Part shown: in pieces, positions 13,309 to 21,965 of the stretch
Layout of the letters: each line of letters starts with the position of its first letter
Position numbering within the stretch: position 1 is the first letter of the stretch
Assembly: GCF_000003605.2 (NCBI RefSeq)
Contig: NW_003106596.1
Span: forward strand, 416,188 to 440,854
From: Saccoglossus kowalevskii
Taxonomy: Eukaryota > Hemichordata > Enteropneusta > Harrimaniidae
DNA length: 24,667 bases
Direction: 5' to 3'
Position numbers and translations under genes: made by a program
The notes under the pieces: model-generated
What the model was told of the DNA's origin: nothing
Database searches by the model: none
Seen by the model: the letters and a program-made list of their open reading frames with translations, nothing else

Positions 13309-13597
13309 AATTGTTGAACAAATGTCTTTAAATTCTTAAATTCCATGTTCATCAGAAAATCAATAACAATCATCTTTAATGTATAAACTAGAAATCTCAC
13401 ACTATATAGTACCATATAGATGGCAATTATTTCTATAAACTGCATTATCTATGATTTGCAAAGCAACAGCTATCGTGTTTTAATCTGTTTCATTATTTGT
13501 GGTGTTCAGAAATTAAGTTTCACTCGCAGCAACTAGTAATCAGATTAGTTTGAACTATCAGATGAAGTGGGATGGGGTCCAAGGTAATTGATAAACA
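13309..13597. other. Gap-flanking AT-rich DNA
   Basis: Nothing recognisable is seen on either strand. Confidence 0.5.
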
Positions 13598-13635
13598 AAA
13601 TGGCGGCCTACATAAGTTTGTGGTCCAGGGGGCGC
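13598..13635 (+). promoter_or_regulatory. YY1-like and CTCF-like motif pair
   Basis: AAAATGGCGGCC at 13598-13609 matches the YY1 consensus AAnATGGCGGC. Sixteen bases later CCAGGGGGCGC (13625-13635) matches the core of the bilaterian CTCF motif over 11 bp; the bases upstream of the core match poorly. Both are GC-rich words in an AT-rich stretch. YY1 and CTCF are known architectural DNA-binding proteins, so an insulator or promoter-anchor role is possible. The same ATG also opens a 34-codon frame (13600-13704), which may be incidental. Confidence 0.35.
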
Positions 13636-13708
13636 ATAGCAACAGACAGAGAGACACTTTCCCATCACGATATGATACAATCGCATCTTAAACTGAACAC
13701 ATGAATAC

Positions 13709-14010
13709 TTATAGCGAACCATCTTTCATTACACATTTGGCTTTCAAGTTTGTACTGAATCTGAACACATATGCTGCCACTCGCATCAACGTTCTCCCTT
13801 TTGAGTAATCAATGCCCTCCTAGGATTCTTCAGTCAATAGCACAGTTTTCACTGACCTTTAAGAACAGACATTGGCCACTCTGATTCTGGCAATAGTAAA
13901 ACGGTTGGTCCATTATTTCAGGCACCTTCAAGCATGTTGACATTGATGCCTCTTGATACTTTGTCTGCTATATCGAATATGTATGTAATATCCAGTTTAT
14001 TCAATGTCAT
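13709..14010 (-). pseudogene. BEL/Pao-type retrotransposon pol remnant
   Basis: Read on the minus strand, three pieces occur in the order expected at the junction between RNase H and integrase of BEL/Pao pol. First comes ADKVSRGI (about 13970-13945), matching the NPADxxSRG motif. Next, after an in-frame TGA at 13918-13920, comes NGPTVLLLPESEWP, matching the W-x-GP-x-FL...E-x-WP motif. Then, after a TGA at 13849-13851 and a frame change, comes DYSKGRTLMRVAAYVFRF, matching the FSSW-KLLR-AYVLRF segment that precedes the integrase zinc-binding region. A further TAG interrupts the last piece, and the reading ends at TAA 13709-13711. Catalytic RT and integrase parts are absent, so the copy is old, truncated and non-functional. 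Family assignment rests on motif order, not on an alignment. Confidence 0.6.
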
Positions 14011-15073
14011 GTGACATTGGTTCCCATCCAATCAAAACATGTATAACAGTGAGATGTGATAACAATGAATGTTACATAATTTATTACCCCAAGTGGATAT
14101 TACATGGTATATCACATGAATGACATCACTACTGCGCCATGATACTGTGCATAACAAATTTTCGCTCGCTGCACTGCTGCTGTATCGGCCCGTTGCTTTC
14201 AGGGTTTTGAAGGATCATTAGCCACCGAAATAGACAATGAATATTCCAGAATGGATATTAAGTAAGATACTCCATTTTGATGTTTAGGATATTCTTTATA
14301 TAACGCAAATATGTACAGCAAAGACGCCACTGAAACGTGCATCTGGGATTGCTGCTGCTTGTTCTACGCTGGTTCTAGGAATGCCACGCCGATGCTCGCT
14401 GAGAACGCCCTGAACTGAGCACCTGGTGAATGCTAATAGAAGATGTGATACGTTCTGGAGAATGTCAAAGCAGTCACTTTCATCCTGATATTTCTATCCG
14501 GGGCGAGTGGTGAAATAACTTGCGTTTGAGAAGTTCTCAATACAACATCAATAAATCCTGGAATGCCGGGTGAAATTCAAGTAATCAGCGCAAGGTACCT
14601 ATGTTTCAACATACCACAACACACAACTTTAAGATTAAGGCAAAAAACAAAAAATCAAATTAATCATAATTACTTAAATTCGTATATATACTACATGTTA
14701 TTCGCATTTGTCCGCGATTCGCTTGTGAATTAATAATTGTGGGATTGTGCTAATAACATGCTATTTAGAGCTTTTAATTAGAACAGTGATCTTGTCATGA
14801 AGTCACACCTGTCATGGTTACGAATTTGAATTTCGTGTTTGCTGTTGTAATATATATCTCTTTGGTTATAATTTTATATAATATGTAATGCTTAATCCTA
14901 GTGCTATTTCCCTGATTAATTGAAAACATCCTGGTCCTTTCCTTTTATTCACCATATAATCATCCTGTCCTCTCTCAATATAGATATTCCTCCGTGGAAT
15001 TCATCGCCACATTCCCTGTGTAGACTAAACCATGTCCAGATTGACAATTTTTGATGGATGGCGTAGTTAGTAG
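14011..15073. other. Non-coding stretch with one unexplained minus-strand open frame
   Basis: No gene is called. A minus-strand frame from 14493 to the stop at 14296-14298 is open for 65 codons without an initiator Met. Its composition is protein-like and it lies in a local GC-rich island, but no family is recognised. A perfect heat-shock-type word, GAATATTCCAGAA, sits alone at 14239-14251. From 14640 to 15000 the sequence is very AT-rich and featureless. Confidence 0.4.
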
Positions 15074-15199
15074 GTTACAAAGCTGTCTACATCTAACTGC
15101 GAGGACGATATGGTATGGTGCATCATTATCTGCTGTGAATGGTTTCACCTAGCCTGTCTTGGTGTGATGAAGGACAGTGTTTGCAGGCTGTTATATTAA
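15074..15199 (+). pseudogene. PHD-finger remnant, probably from a retroelement
   Basis: The frame opens after a TAG at 15071-15073 and ends at TAA 15197-15199 (41 codons). Its middle reads NCEDDMVWCIIICCEWFHLAC followed by LGV, with Cys-x3-Cys-x4-His-x2-Cys spacing and the WFHLAC signature of PHD zinc fingers. The N-terminal Cys pair and the C-terminal Cys pair are missing, so a complete zinc site cannot form. In the next frame, 15139-15300 encodes a helix-rich run with DINTKLKELQSIPQ, which may be the downstream coiled coil displaced by a frameshift. PHD fingers of this type are common in the first ORF of animal non-LTR retrotransposons; a host gene fragment is possible. (The motif is given in two parts; residues are those visible.). 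Confidence 0.5.
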
Positions 15200-15299
15200 T
15201 TACAGACATCAACACTAAGCTCAAAGAACTGCAATCTATTCCACAACGCATGCGTGACAGTGCCGTTGGTACAAAGTGTTCGTCGATCTGGAAAGGTTA

Positions 15300-16586
15300 A
15301 TGTCACACATTCGCTCTAAACTGCGAGCCACATTCCTAGTGTTGTTGAAATTGACAAATTTAGCCGAGTCTATGGAGTGTAAATACACTTAGTAAGAATA
15401 TACTTTGAACTTTTTGTCCCTTCACAACCGTCTACATTGTCTCCTTCCTTAACACCAACGCACAGTCCTACCCTTGTAAACAATCACTAGGTATTAAATA
15501 ATTTCGTTGTGTTGTTTTACGTGTCTGTTCGTGGAGTAATTGTTGTTTCGTCGTCAAATGGTCAGCGCTTTGGCTGTAACTGTGGCACCAAAATCCACCT
15601 AACGCGTTGCTCACCTTACGTCTTTATGTCTATATGGGGATTTGCACAACACAGTAAATGTGTTATATAGGAACAAAGTATGTTAAAGATATTTCAGTGC
15701 ATAATTTGTTTTACCTCCAGTGCAAGGCATTCTCTCCATCTTCATAAATATTTATCAATTTAAATTGAGTCCAATGAACTAATTAACTAGCACAGTGCTC
15801 AAAAGGTTATTTTAAAACGTTCATACAACATTCAATCTGCTAATATAAACCTTTGCTTTCAGTTTGCATTATGAAATTTATGATGGAGGTTATTATATTG
15901 TTGCGCTGAAAGTATGTTTTATAATCGTTAACACATGACGGCAATTATTTTCAAGTATGGAAATTATGATGGAGGGAATTATGTTTCATAAAAATATGAT
16001 TACACTGCTGACGAAATACAAAAGTGTTTTGTTTATCTGTGTGGAAACAATTTACAATAATTGAAAGAATACAATGACATACCAGTTAATGGAATTTGAT
16101 AATTTGATACAAAGTCTGATACGACTGCTTTTGAAAGGGAAACCAAGAATACGAGACGATAAATTCAACTCAGTGAGAATTGAGTGCAAAGAAAAAGCAG
16201 AAACAAACATGGTGTGCAAAGTAAAATAAATACTGATTGTGAAATATGGGTTTGAAAATAAGTTAAGTGGAAAATGGTGTTTGGTATACTAAATTCATCT
16301 CTGAATATAACACAAACAGCAAAAAGCCAAAAGCAACAAATTCGTCATCCCGAGACACGTCATGTTATCAAAGGCTACTTACTTTCTCAAAATCGACTGT
16401 TGCTATTACCTTAAATTACAAACAGGGTAACATTAAAACTCAAATACTGAGAGCGCTACTAATATTTCACAAATAATATAATAACCTAAAACAATTGACT
16501 TTTAACCATAAATGGACCAATAGGTATTCACAATCAAAACACACACACAACGAGATTTAATAGATAATGAGACCAATATACCACAA
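15300..16586. other. No confident gene
   Basis: A 51-codon frame at 16074-16229 and a 69-codon frame at 16267-16476 (non-ATG start) are lysine-rich and unrecognised. They are separated by stops and cannot be supported as genes. No RNA gene or repeat stands out. Confidence 0.5.
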
Positions 16587-16740
16587 AGTGAATCCCACTA
16601 TCTGTCTCCTGCCCCGGATTCCGTCATTACAAATCTAGCTTCCAACGCCCAGTACGAGTCATATATTGCAAGGAAATTAATTTGTAAAGTAGTAGTTTAA
16701 GGTAGGTTAGACCAAATGTACGATTTTGTAAAAACAGTTT
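16587..16740 (+). repeat. Unnamed dispersed repeat, partial copy C
   Basis: This segment matches 17211-17359 and 19255-19375. Shared anchors are the words CCTCACT or CCCACTAT, TACAAATCT, GCTTCCAACG, TATATTGCAAGG and TTTAAGGTAGG. Only the central part of the family is present. Divergence is substantial, so insertion or duplication is old. Confidence 0.6.
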
Positions 16741-16781
16741 GAAATGGTTTCCCGTTTTACCCATTTTCTCGCAACCTAATT

Positions 16782-16801
16782 AAACAAACAAACAAACAAA
16801 C
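16782..16801 (+). repeat. (AAAC)5 microsatellite
   Basis: Five uninterrupted AAAC units are visible between copy C and copy A of the dispersed repeat. Confidence 0.9.
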
Positions 16802-16923
16802 AACAGACAAGTCTGTATCATGAAAATCTAACAACACATATGATATACTAGTATACAAGTTATTTACACGAATTACGAACCTATATTAAATGTATTTATA
16901 ATACGGATACTCACGGTTGTCAC

Positions 16924-17920
16924 GAATTATTAAAGAATTCTAACGAATAGTATATATTTTTATGAAATAATGCTTTAACATGAATTGCCCATATTTTGCA
17001 AGTTATCGTACAATTAAAATAATTCGTAACAGGTAAAAAATCCCAAAGTTGAGACGTGAAGTCTTAATCAAAAATTTTGAAAGTTTCGAAACACAAGAAC
17101 GTAATATTGTTTCCGCTCTGATATATTTGGTATAATGCCCACAAACGACTTTAAGGCAACTCATACCACCTACTTGGGGTTAAAGTTCACTGCGTTACAT
17201 ACCAGTACAACTCAACCTCACTGTACGTCTCCTGTCCTGGTTCCCGGCACTACAAATCTAACTTCCAACGACCAGCTCAAGTCTTATATTGCAAGGACAT
17301 TGCGTAAATAATAGTGGTTAATTTAAGGTAGGTATGACAAAATGAATGATTTTGTAAAACTATATAAACAGGTTGTAAGATCGTCAAGTAGGTGTGACCA
17401 CAGTCACTCTACTAGGACTGTGGTATGACCGACCCCTGACGAGACCGCCATTTTGTTGTATATTTTTTGCGGTGAAATCCCACGGTGTTGATATTGTTTT
17501 GAGTGGAAATGAAATACACATGAAATCAAAACAAATTACATGGCAGTCAACATGTCGATTTTTCTTACCTTATTTCCGGGTTCATTGAACTAGTTTGTAT
17601 GATTAACAATGCATAGCATTCAAAGGTGAACACGGCGCATATTTGGTTCCAAAATCTATACAACGTTGTATTAAACACTCATGAATAAATTATGTACGTT
17701 AATTACAATCATATTGTGAACTGCCCATTATTTGAAACGCCGCATTCTTGTTGATCGCGTGGTCACATGTTTGGTCACATGATCTATTTTATCAGTTAAC
17801 TGAACAGGTCTCAAGGTCAATACACGAACAGTCGAGCAAGATTGTATTTGAATCAACAATATCCAATGCTTTCCTGTATTTGAAGGGAATCCTATATTAA
17901 ACAAACGCACCAGGGTGTTT
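16924..17920 (+). repeat. Unnamed dispersed repeat, long copy A
   Basis: The segment is collinear with 19013-19650 over several blocks: the GAATAGTAT/AAATAGTAT plus AATAATGCTTTA block at the start, CTTGGGGTTAAAGTTCACT in the middle, TATTGCAAGGACATT, AAAACAAATTACATGG, CTTATTTCCGG, and AAGATTGTATTTGAATCA followed by AATATCCA near the end. Copy A is about 360 bp longer, mainly through a hairpin-containing insert after 17394 and extra sequence at 17590-17830. That extra stretch contains two direct TGGTCACATG words at 17760-17781. No ORF, target duplication or terminal inverted repeat was found, so the class is unknown. Confidence 0.65.
17397..17424 (+). repeat. Perfect short hairpin inside copy A
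   Basis: ACCACAGTC (17397-17405) and its exact reverse complement GACTGTGGT (17416-17424) flank a 10-nt loop. The corresponding place in copy B lacks it. A few bases downstream, CCGCCATTTTG (about 17446-17456) is a reverse-strand YY1-like word. Confidence 0.6.
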
Positions 17921-18109
17921 TACAATAATAATAAATTCTGGTCATTTGTATTTCGACAGCATGGCAGCGTGTTTTCAAATGTCGTGTGCCGGTGATCGTT
18001 TTATGTGCAACTGAAATACAAACGTCTACGACGCGCTAACCACACTATTTGCTTCTCTCATTTCAAATCACCACTGAACATATATTCAATATTTCGGCAT
18101 TTCTTGGTG
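17921..18109. other. Spacer between repeat copy A and the foldback element
   Basis: Nothing recognisable is present. An open frame starting at a non-ATG codon at 18005 continues through the foldback element and is considered spurious. Confidence 0.5.
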
Positions 18110-18112
18110 TTA

Positions 18113-18248
18113 AGGACTCTACCCTGTTCATTATTGCATGATAGCAGGGCCCGTCGAACAGGGTACTGTTCAGTACAGTACTGCGTCTCGTCCATTATTG
18201 CCCGCATTATTGTCCTGTTATCATGCAATATAGGCATTGTGTCGTCCT
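18113..18248. mobile_element. 136-bp foldback (MITE-like) element
   Basis: The element is flanked by TTA on both sides (18110-18112 and 18249-18251) and ends in AGGAC...GTCCT. Internal arms TATTGCATGATAGCAGG (18132-18148) and CCTGTTATCATGCAATA (18214-18230) are reverse complements at 16 of 17 positions, placed 14 and 13 nt from the terminal pentamers. The left half holds a second, perfect 10-bp inverted repeat, TACCCTGTTC (18120-18129) with GAACAGGGTA (18156-18165). A 3-bp TWA target duplication is typical of PIF/Harbinger elements. The element has no coding capacity, so it would depend on a transposase elsewhere. The short termini make the class assignment tentative. Confidence 0.4.
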
Positions 18249-18251
18249 TTA

Positions 18252-19012
18252 TTCTCTTAATATCAAATTACATAAACTCTCACTACCTCAGTTTTAGGAT
18301 GGAAGCAGTGTTTGATCACCGACATTTTCCTTGTCAATAACACCGCTCAATATTCCAAGTAATAGAGCTAAATCCGATGTGAATAATTCTCCATTGCGCA
18401 ATAAGTTGAAGCTCATAGAAAACGTATTGATACAATGAGAGGGATAAAAAAAACAATAAATTGTGCACATACCTGAAGTCAAATTATAAACCTACGCCCA
18501 ATGTAAATGTGAAGACACTTTATTTTCGAGCTTACTTCTGAATTCGAATTTACGCAATCCAAACTCATTATAATAATCACAAGGTTAGTTTGAGATTTTC
18601 ATCAAATCATACAAAATTGGAATGCGGTATTTAATTCTTCACTTCTCAGCTAATTTATATAAGTTATGTATGTATATAAGTATGGATTAAAATAGAATAT
18701 ATTAATAATATCAATGATTACAAATATTTCATATTGTCATATGACTACATTATCACATGAAATGACATCTATCAGTTCAGAAATAATAAGTTGGATTGGT
18801 GCCCGACATAAGTACCAATTGAAAACAAAACAAAACTGGTGATATAATATGAAAGTGTGTGTTAAAAAAAAATCCTGGTGAAAAATGTATTGCAACAAAA
18901 CTACCGATATTTTAATAAGCTTCTACGACTATACTAACATGTATAGAGTTCAGTGATTATATTATTTTCAGAAATACCCAGGAACGAAAGATCATTTCAG
19001 GTGCTAAATCAT
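18252..19012. other. No gene seen
   Basis: AT-rich sequence without convincing ORF or RNA gene. Scattered near-palindromes such as TGTCATATGAC are present but not distinctive. Confidence 0.55.
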
Positions 19013-19650
19013 GAAATAATTCTGACAAATAGTATCTATTTTCTATGGAATAATGCTTTACAATGAATTGCTATGGAAATAGTTCAAAAAGGGCCAATAT
19101 TTTGCATGTTTCAGACAGCTTTTCTCTTATAAAATTGTTCGTACATGAACACAAACCTTAATCAACAATTATGTAAACGAACTACCTTAAGCCAACTCAA
19201 ACAACCGTCTTGGGGTTAAAGTTCACTACGGTAGAAACGAATACACATTAAACTGAACCTCACTATCGGTCTACTGTTCTGGTTCCAGGCATTTCAAATC
19301 TAGCTTCCTAGCGTCCAGCACGAGTATTATATTGCAAACATATTACATGTAAATTGGGGTTGAATTTAGGTAGGTGTGATAGATTTCCACGTGTCGAGTG
19401 GAACTGAAACACTCATTAATTCAAAACAAATGACTTGGTAGTTAGTCGCCGGAGTTATAATGATTTCAACAAATATTCAACCAAAAATGTAATAAGTAAT
19501 TTCTAATGTCCTTATTTCCGGATGCTTTGAACGATGCTTGCCACATGCAGTCTTGTTATCAGATTAACAAGATTGTATTTGAATCAGCAATATCCATTGC
19601 TTTACCATATTTGTACGGATCCTATATTCAATAAACCCACCATGAATTTG
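19013..19650 (+). repeat. Unnamed dispersed repeat, copy B
   Basis: Collinear with copy A (16924-17920) but shorter. The beginning shares AATAATGCTTTA, the middle shares CTTGGGGTTAAAGTTCACT, and the end shares AAGATTGTATTTGAATCA and CCTATATT. It is in the same orientation as A and C. It ends about 500 bp upstream of the TRIM exon and directly abuts the next repeat. Confidence 0.65.
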
Positions 19651-19677
19651 TATCTATGTTGTCATCAAAGATAAAAA

Positions 19678-19850
19678 AGTGGAGCTTTTCATGTAGATTG
19701 TCCGTCGTCATCTGTCAAGAATTGTATTTATTACTTCTCAAATTTTGTAAGTTAGTTTGTTCTCTTTGTTAACTGTCACCCCAATTATTTTGATACTTAG
19801 TATGTAGGTATCTTTAATTCTCTATTTTTAGTGAATATTTTTTTTCATTT
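19678..19850 (+). repeat. Short copy of GGAGCTT/CCGTCGTC repeat
   Basis: GTGGAGCTTTTCAT, TTGTCCGTCGTC, a TTACTTCT word, a TTTTGATACTTAGT word and CTTTAATTCTCTA match, in order, the start of the longer element at 21966-22560. The two copies have the same direction and bracket the TRIM exon. Confidence 0.5.
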
Positions 19851-20147
19851 TACATTGTTGTAGATGTTTCATTGTGGCGAAAAACTGTTCGGCTATGTGT
19901 TAACATCGCCGCTAATTATAGATTATAGATGCATGTTGGCCAACATTGCTGATTTAACATTTTAACAATCAGGATTTTGAATATTAATTGAATTCAGCGG
20001 TTAGACAGGTTATTTGTTAAAAATTAGAAATACTCCAAATAGTCACTTAATGTGCGCTTAATTTATTTATTTATGTCAGGTAGTTGGGGGTTATCTATTT
20101 TAGATATGAAAATATGAATTTAATTTCACTTTATTTTTCCCAATTTT
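19851..20147 (+). other. Probable intron upstream of the TRIM exon
   Basis: The sequence is AT-rich with no ORF support. Its 3' end has the pyrimidine-rich run TTATTTTTCCCAATTTTCAG, typical of a 3' splice site, which suggests that an upstream non-coding exon exists outside the recognisable part of this window. Confidence 0.4.
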
Positions 20148-20150
20148 CAG
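20148..20150 (+). other. Splice acceptor of the TRIM exon
   Basis: CAG follows a T/C-rich tract; the exon would begin at 20151, leaving 23 nt of 5' UTR before the ATG. The in-frame codons upstream of 20151 are intron-like, which is why the start at 20174 is preferred over any earlier one. Confidence 0.6.
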
Positions 20151-20173
20151 ATTCAACCAATAACCCTCTCATA

Positions 20174-21416
20174 ATGGCCAGCAATATTGGAGCCACGTCA
20201 CACAAGCAACTTATGGACGATATTGATAAGAAAATCCTTCTTTGTCCTATATGTCAAGAAAGATTCACATCACCAAAGATATTACCATGTGTTCATACAT
20301 TCTGTGAGAAATGTCTGAAGTCGTGGGTTGAAAAGAAACATGGTCAACTGACTTGTCCATCTTGTCGAAAACCACACGCCGTTCCTCCAGGTGGTGTCAG
20401 AGCACTAAATAACAATCTGTTTGTAAACGAGATGCTGGAAATGTTCTGTAACGTCAAGATTGGTCAAGGTGTGTTGAAGTGTGATGTGTGTGCATCTGCA
20501 GCCTCGTTCTGGTGCAAAGACTGCGCCGAGTTTGTTTGTCAAGATTGCAGTGTACCACATAATCGTATGCGAGTTACGAAAAACCACAAAGTGATCACAG
20601 TAGAGGAGTACCAAGAATTAGAGAAATCTGATCAGCGTCATCTCATCCGACCACGATTCTGTACAAACCACCCTGACAACCAGCTGGAGTTATTCTGTGA
20701 TTTGTGTCAAGTTACAGCTTGCATAAAGTGTGGTATGATCGATCATAAAGGAATCGATCATAAAATGATATCCATGGGAGATGCCGTGAATAAATATTCT
20801 CCTAATTTACATAGTCTTACAGATAAACTGGGAAGAGCAGTGACGTCACTGAATTCATGTAAAGATAAACAGGAACAAGTAAAAAAACAGCTCAAACGTA
20901 AACAAATATCAGTAGAACAAGAAATAAAGCAACACGCAGCTAACATTATTAAACGTGTAAAACAAGAAAAGCAGAGACTTCTTGCCAAGGTGACTGAGAT
21001 ATGTGGTAAGAGAGAAAGAATTACAGGCACAGATGGAACACATCGAGTTGGATTTAGGACGAGCAGAAAGTATGCAGTCTTACGCTACCAACTTTCTTCA
21101 CCATGGCAACCCAGCTGATATTCTATCACAAAAACAGAATTTAGAAGAAGGACTGATGGAGTTAGGACATACATTCCTAATAACGCAGTATGAAATAGGA
21201 ACAGACATTAAATTCAAATTTCAGGAAAGTGTTTCACCACATACGTTATCCATTGGTGAAGTAAACTGTGAACGTACAGAGAGCCCCCCTCAAAGAGAGG
21301 TTGAATGTAAGTCCGAAGTTATCACTGGAAACATGCCACATGGTACGATGAAGAATAGTGTTAATCAATGGGGCGCAATATGCATCGATTACAATATCCC
21401 GGATGGTGTTCAAGGG
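20174..21416 (+). CDS. TRIM-family E3 ubiquitin ligase exon, frame-disrupted
   Basis: RBCC protein expected to transfer ubiquitin from an E2 to substrates via its RING. From the ATG at 20174 (ATAATGG, A at -3 and G at +4) the domains run in canonical order. The C3HC4 RING uses C24, C27, C39, H41, C44, C47, C61 and C64. B-box 1 uses C103, C106, C114, C117, C122, C125, H129 and H138. B-box 2 uses C163, H166, C175, C178, C183, C186, H191 and H196. A charged coiled coil follows from about residue 205. At about 21010 the frame breaks: the original frame stops at 21116-21118, while the +1 frame continues the coiled coil (EKELQAQMEHIELDLGRAES, then a HHGNPADILSQKQ segment). Loss of one GA from a GAGAGA run explains it. 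The continuation reaches a GTAAGA donor at 21417, so a C-terminal domain (NHL or other) should lie in later exons, not seen here. All zinc ligands are intact. TRIM2/3/45/56-like, exact subfamily unclear. Confidence 0.85.
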
Positions 21417-21422
21417 GTAAGA
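21417..21422 (+). other. Splice donor after the TRIM exon
   Basis: GGG|GTAAGA is a strong 5' splice site. Reading past it ends at a TAA at 21429-21431, as expected for intron sequence. No downstream exon with NHL, filamin or SPRY features is found before the window ends. Confidence 0.6.
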
Positions 21423-21431
21423 CACATATAA

Positions 21432-21965
21432 CCAATATATAATCACCATTGCTACATATTCATTACATGATGCACGGTTTCACAACTATCTTAATTACTG
21501 TATGTATTATTTTTTCTGGGAAACATGTGCAGTACAAATCGCGATTACCGACAGACATGATGTTTTGATTTTGCGCAACGGGCGCGTCCAGGACAATAAT
21601 ATAAAAAGTCAAATTACCCCGCCATTAGTATCCAAAGTGTTGTTTCCTTTACAGATAAACTGAGTAAATGATCTCTCTAAAATATTTAAATTATAGACGC
21701 GGACACGTACGAGTACAATATTTCCACTGCTCTGTCATAGTTACGAATGTGGTAGCAATTCTATTTTGTTATCATTGTTACACATACACACACTCACATA
21801 TACACAATTTATTTCAATTAAAATATTATGATTAAACCCTGACATATCTTTAGAGTGCTATAACGATACTCACGACACATTTCCACAAAACATATTTCAG
21901 AATAAATAACTTTGTTGATGTCCGTCCTCATTTCTCACATTTGAGATTCGGCATTGCAAGTTTTC
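21432..21965. other. Probable TRIM intron or intergenic DNA
   Basis: No coding segment is recognised. A short CA-rich patch occurs at 21780-21806. Nothing else stands out. Confidence 0.45.

Noticed and set aside
12188..13445. Four open frames of more than 350 codons spanning 12188-13445 on both strands
   Set aside because: They consist almost wholly of unknown residues translated from the 1000 Ns; only a few codons at each edge are real sequence.
13600..13704. 34-codon ORF starting AAAATGGCGGCC
   Set aside because: The ATG context is good, but the start coincides with a YY1-like word and the peptide has no recognisable features; treated as a motif rather than a gene.
16074..16476. Lysine-rich 51- and 69-codon frames in tandem
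   Set aside because: Different frames separated by stops; the second has no ATG at its start; no domain seen.
18005..18340. 111-codon plus-strand frame
   Set aside because: It begins at a non-ATG codon, runs straight through the foldback element and resembles no protein family.
20084..20173. Extended TRIM start upstream of 20174
   Set aside because: The extension starts with a non-ATG codon, includes a clear pyrimidine tract and CAG acceptor, and reads like intron sequence.
21005..21025. 21-nt GT...AG segment (GTAAGAG to TTACAG) as a mini-intron that would repair the TRIM frame
   Set aside because: It is too short for a spliceosomal intron, and being a multiple of three its removal would not restore the frame.
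20405..21449. Minus-strand ORFs of 67-90 codons opposite the TRIM exon
   Set aside because: They are antisense shadows of a well-supported zinc-finger coding exon.
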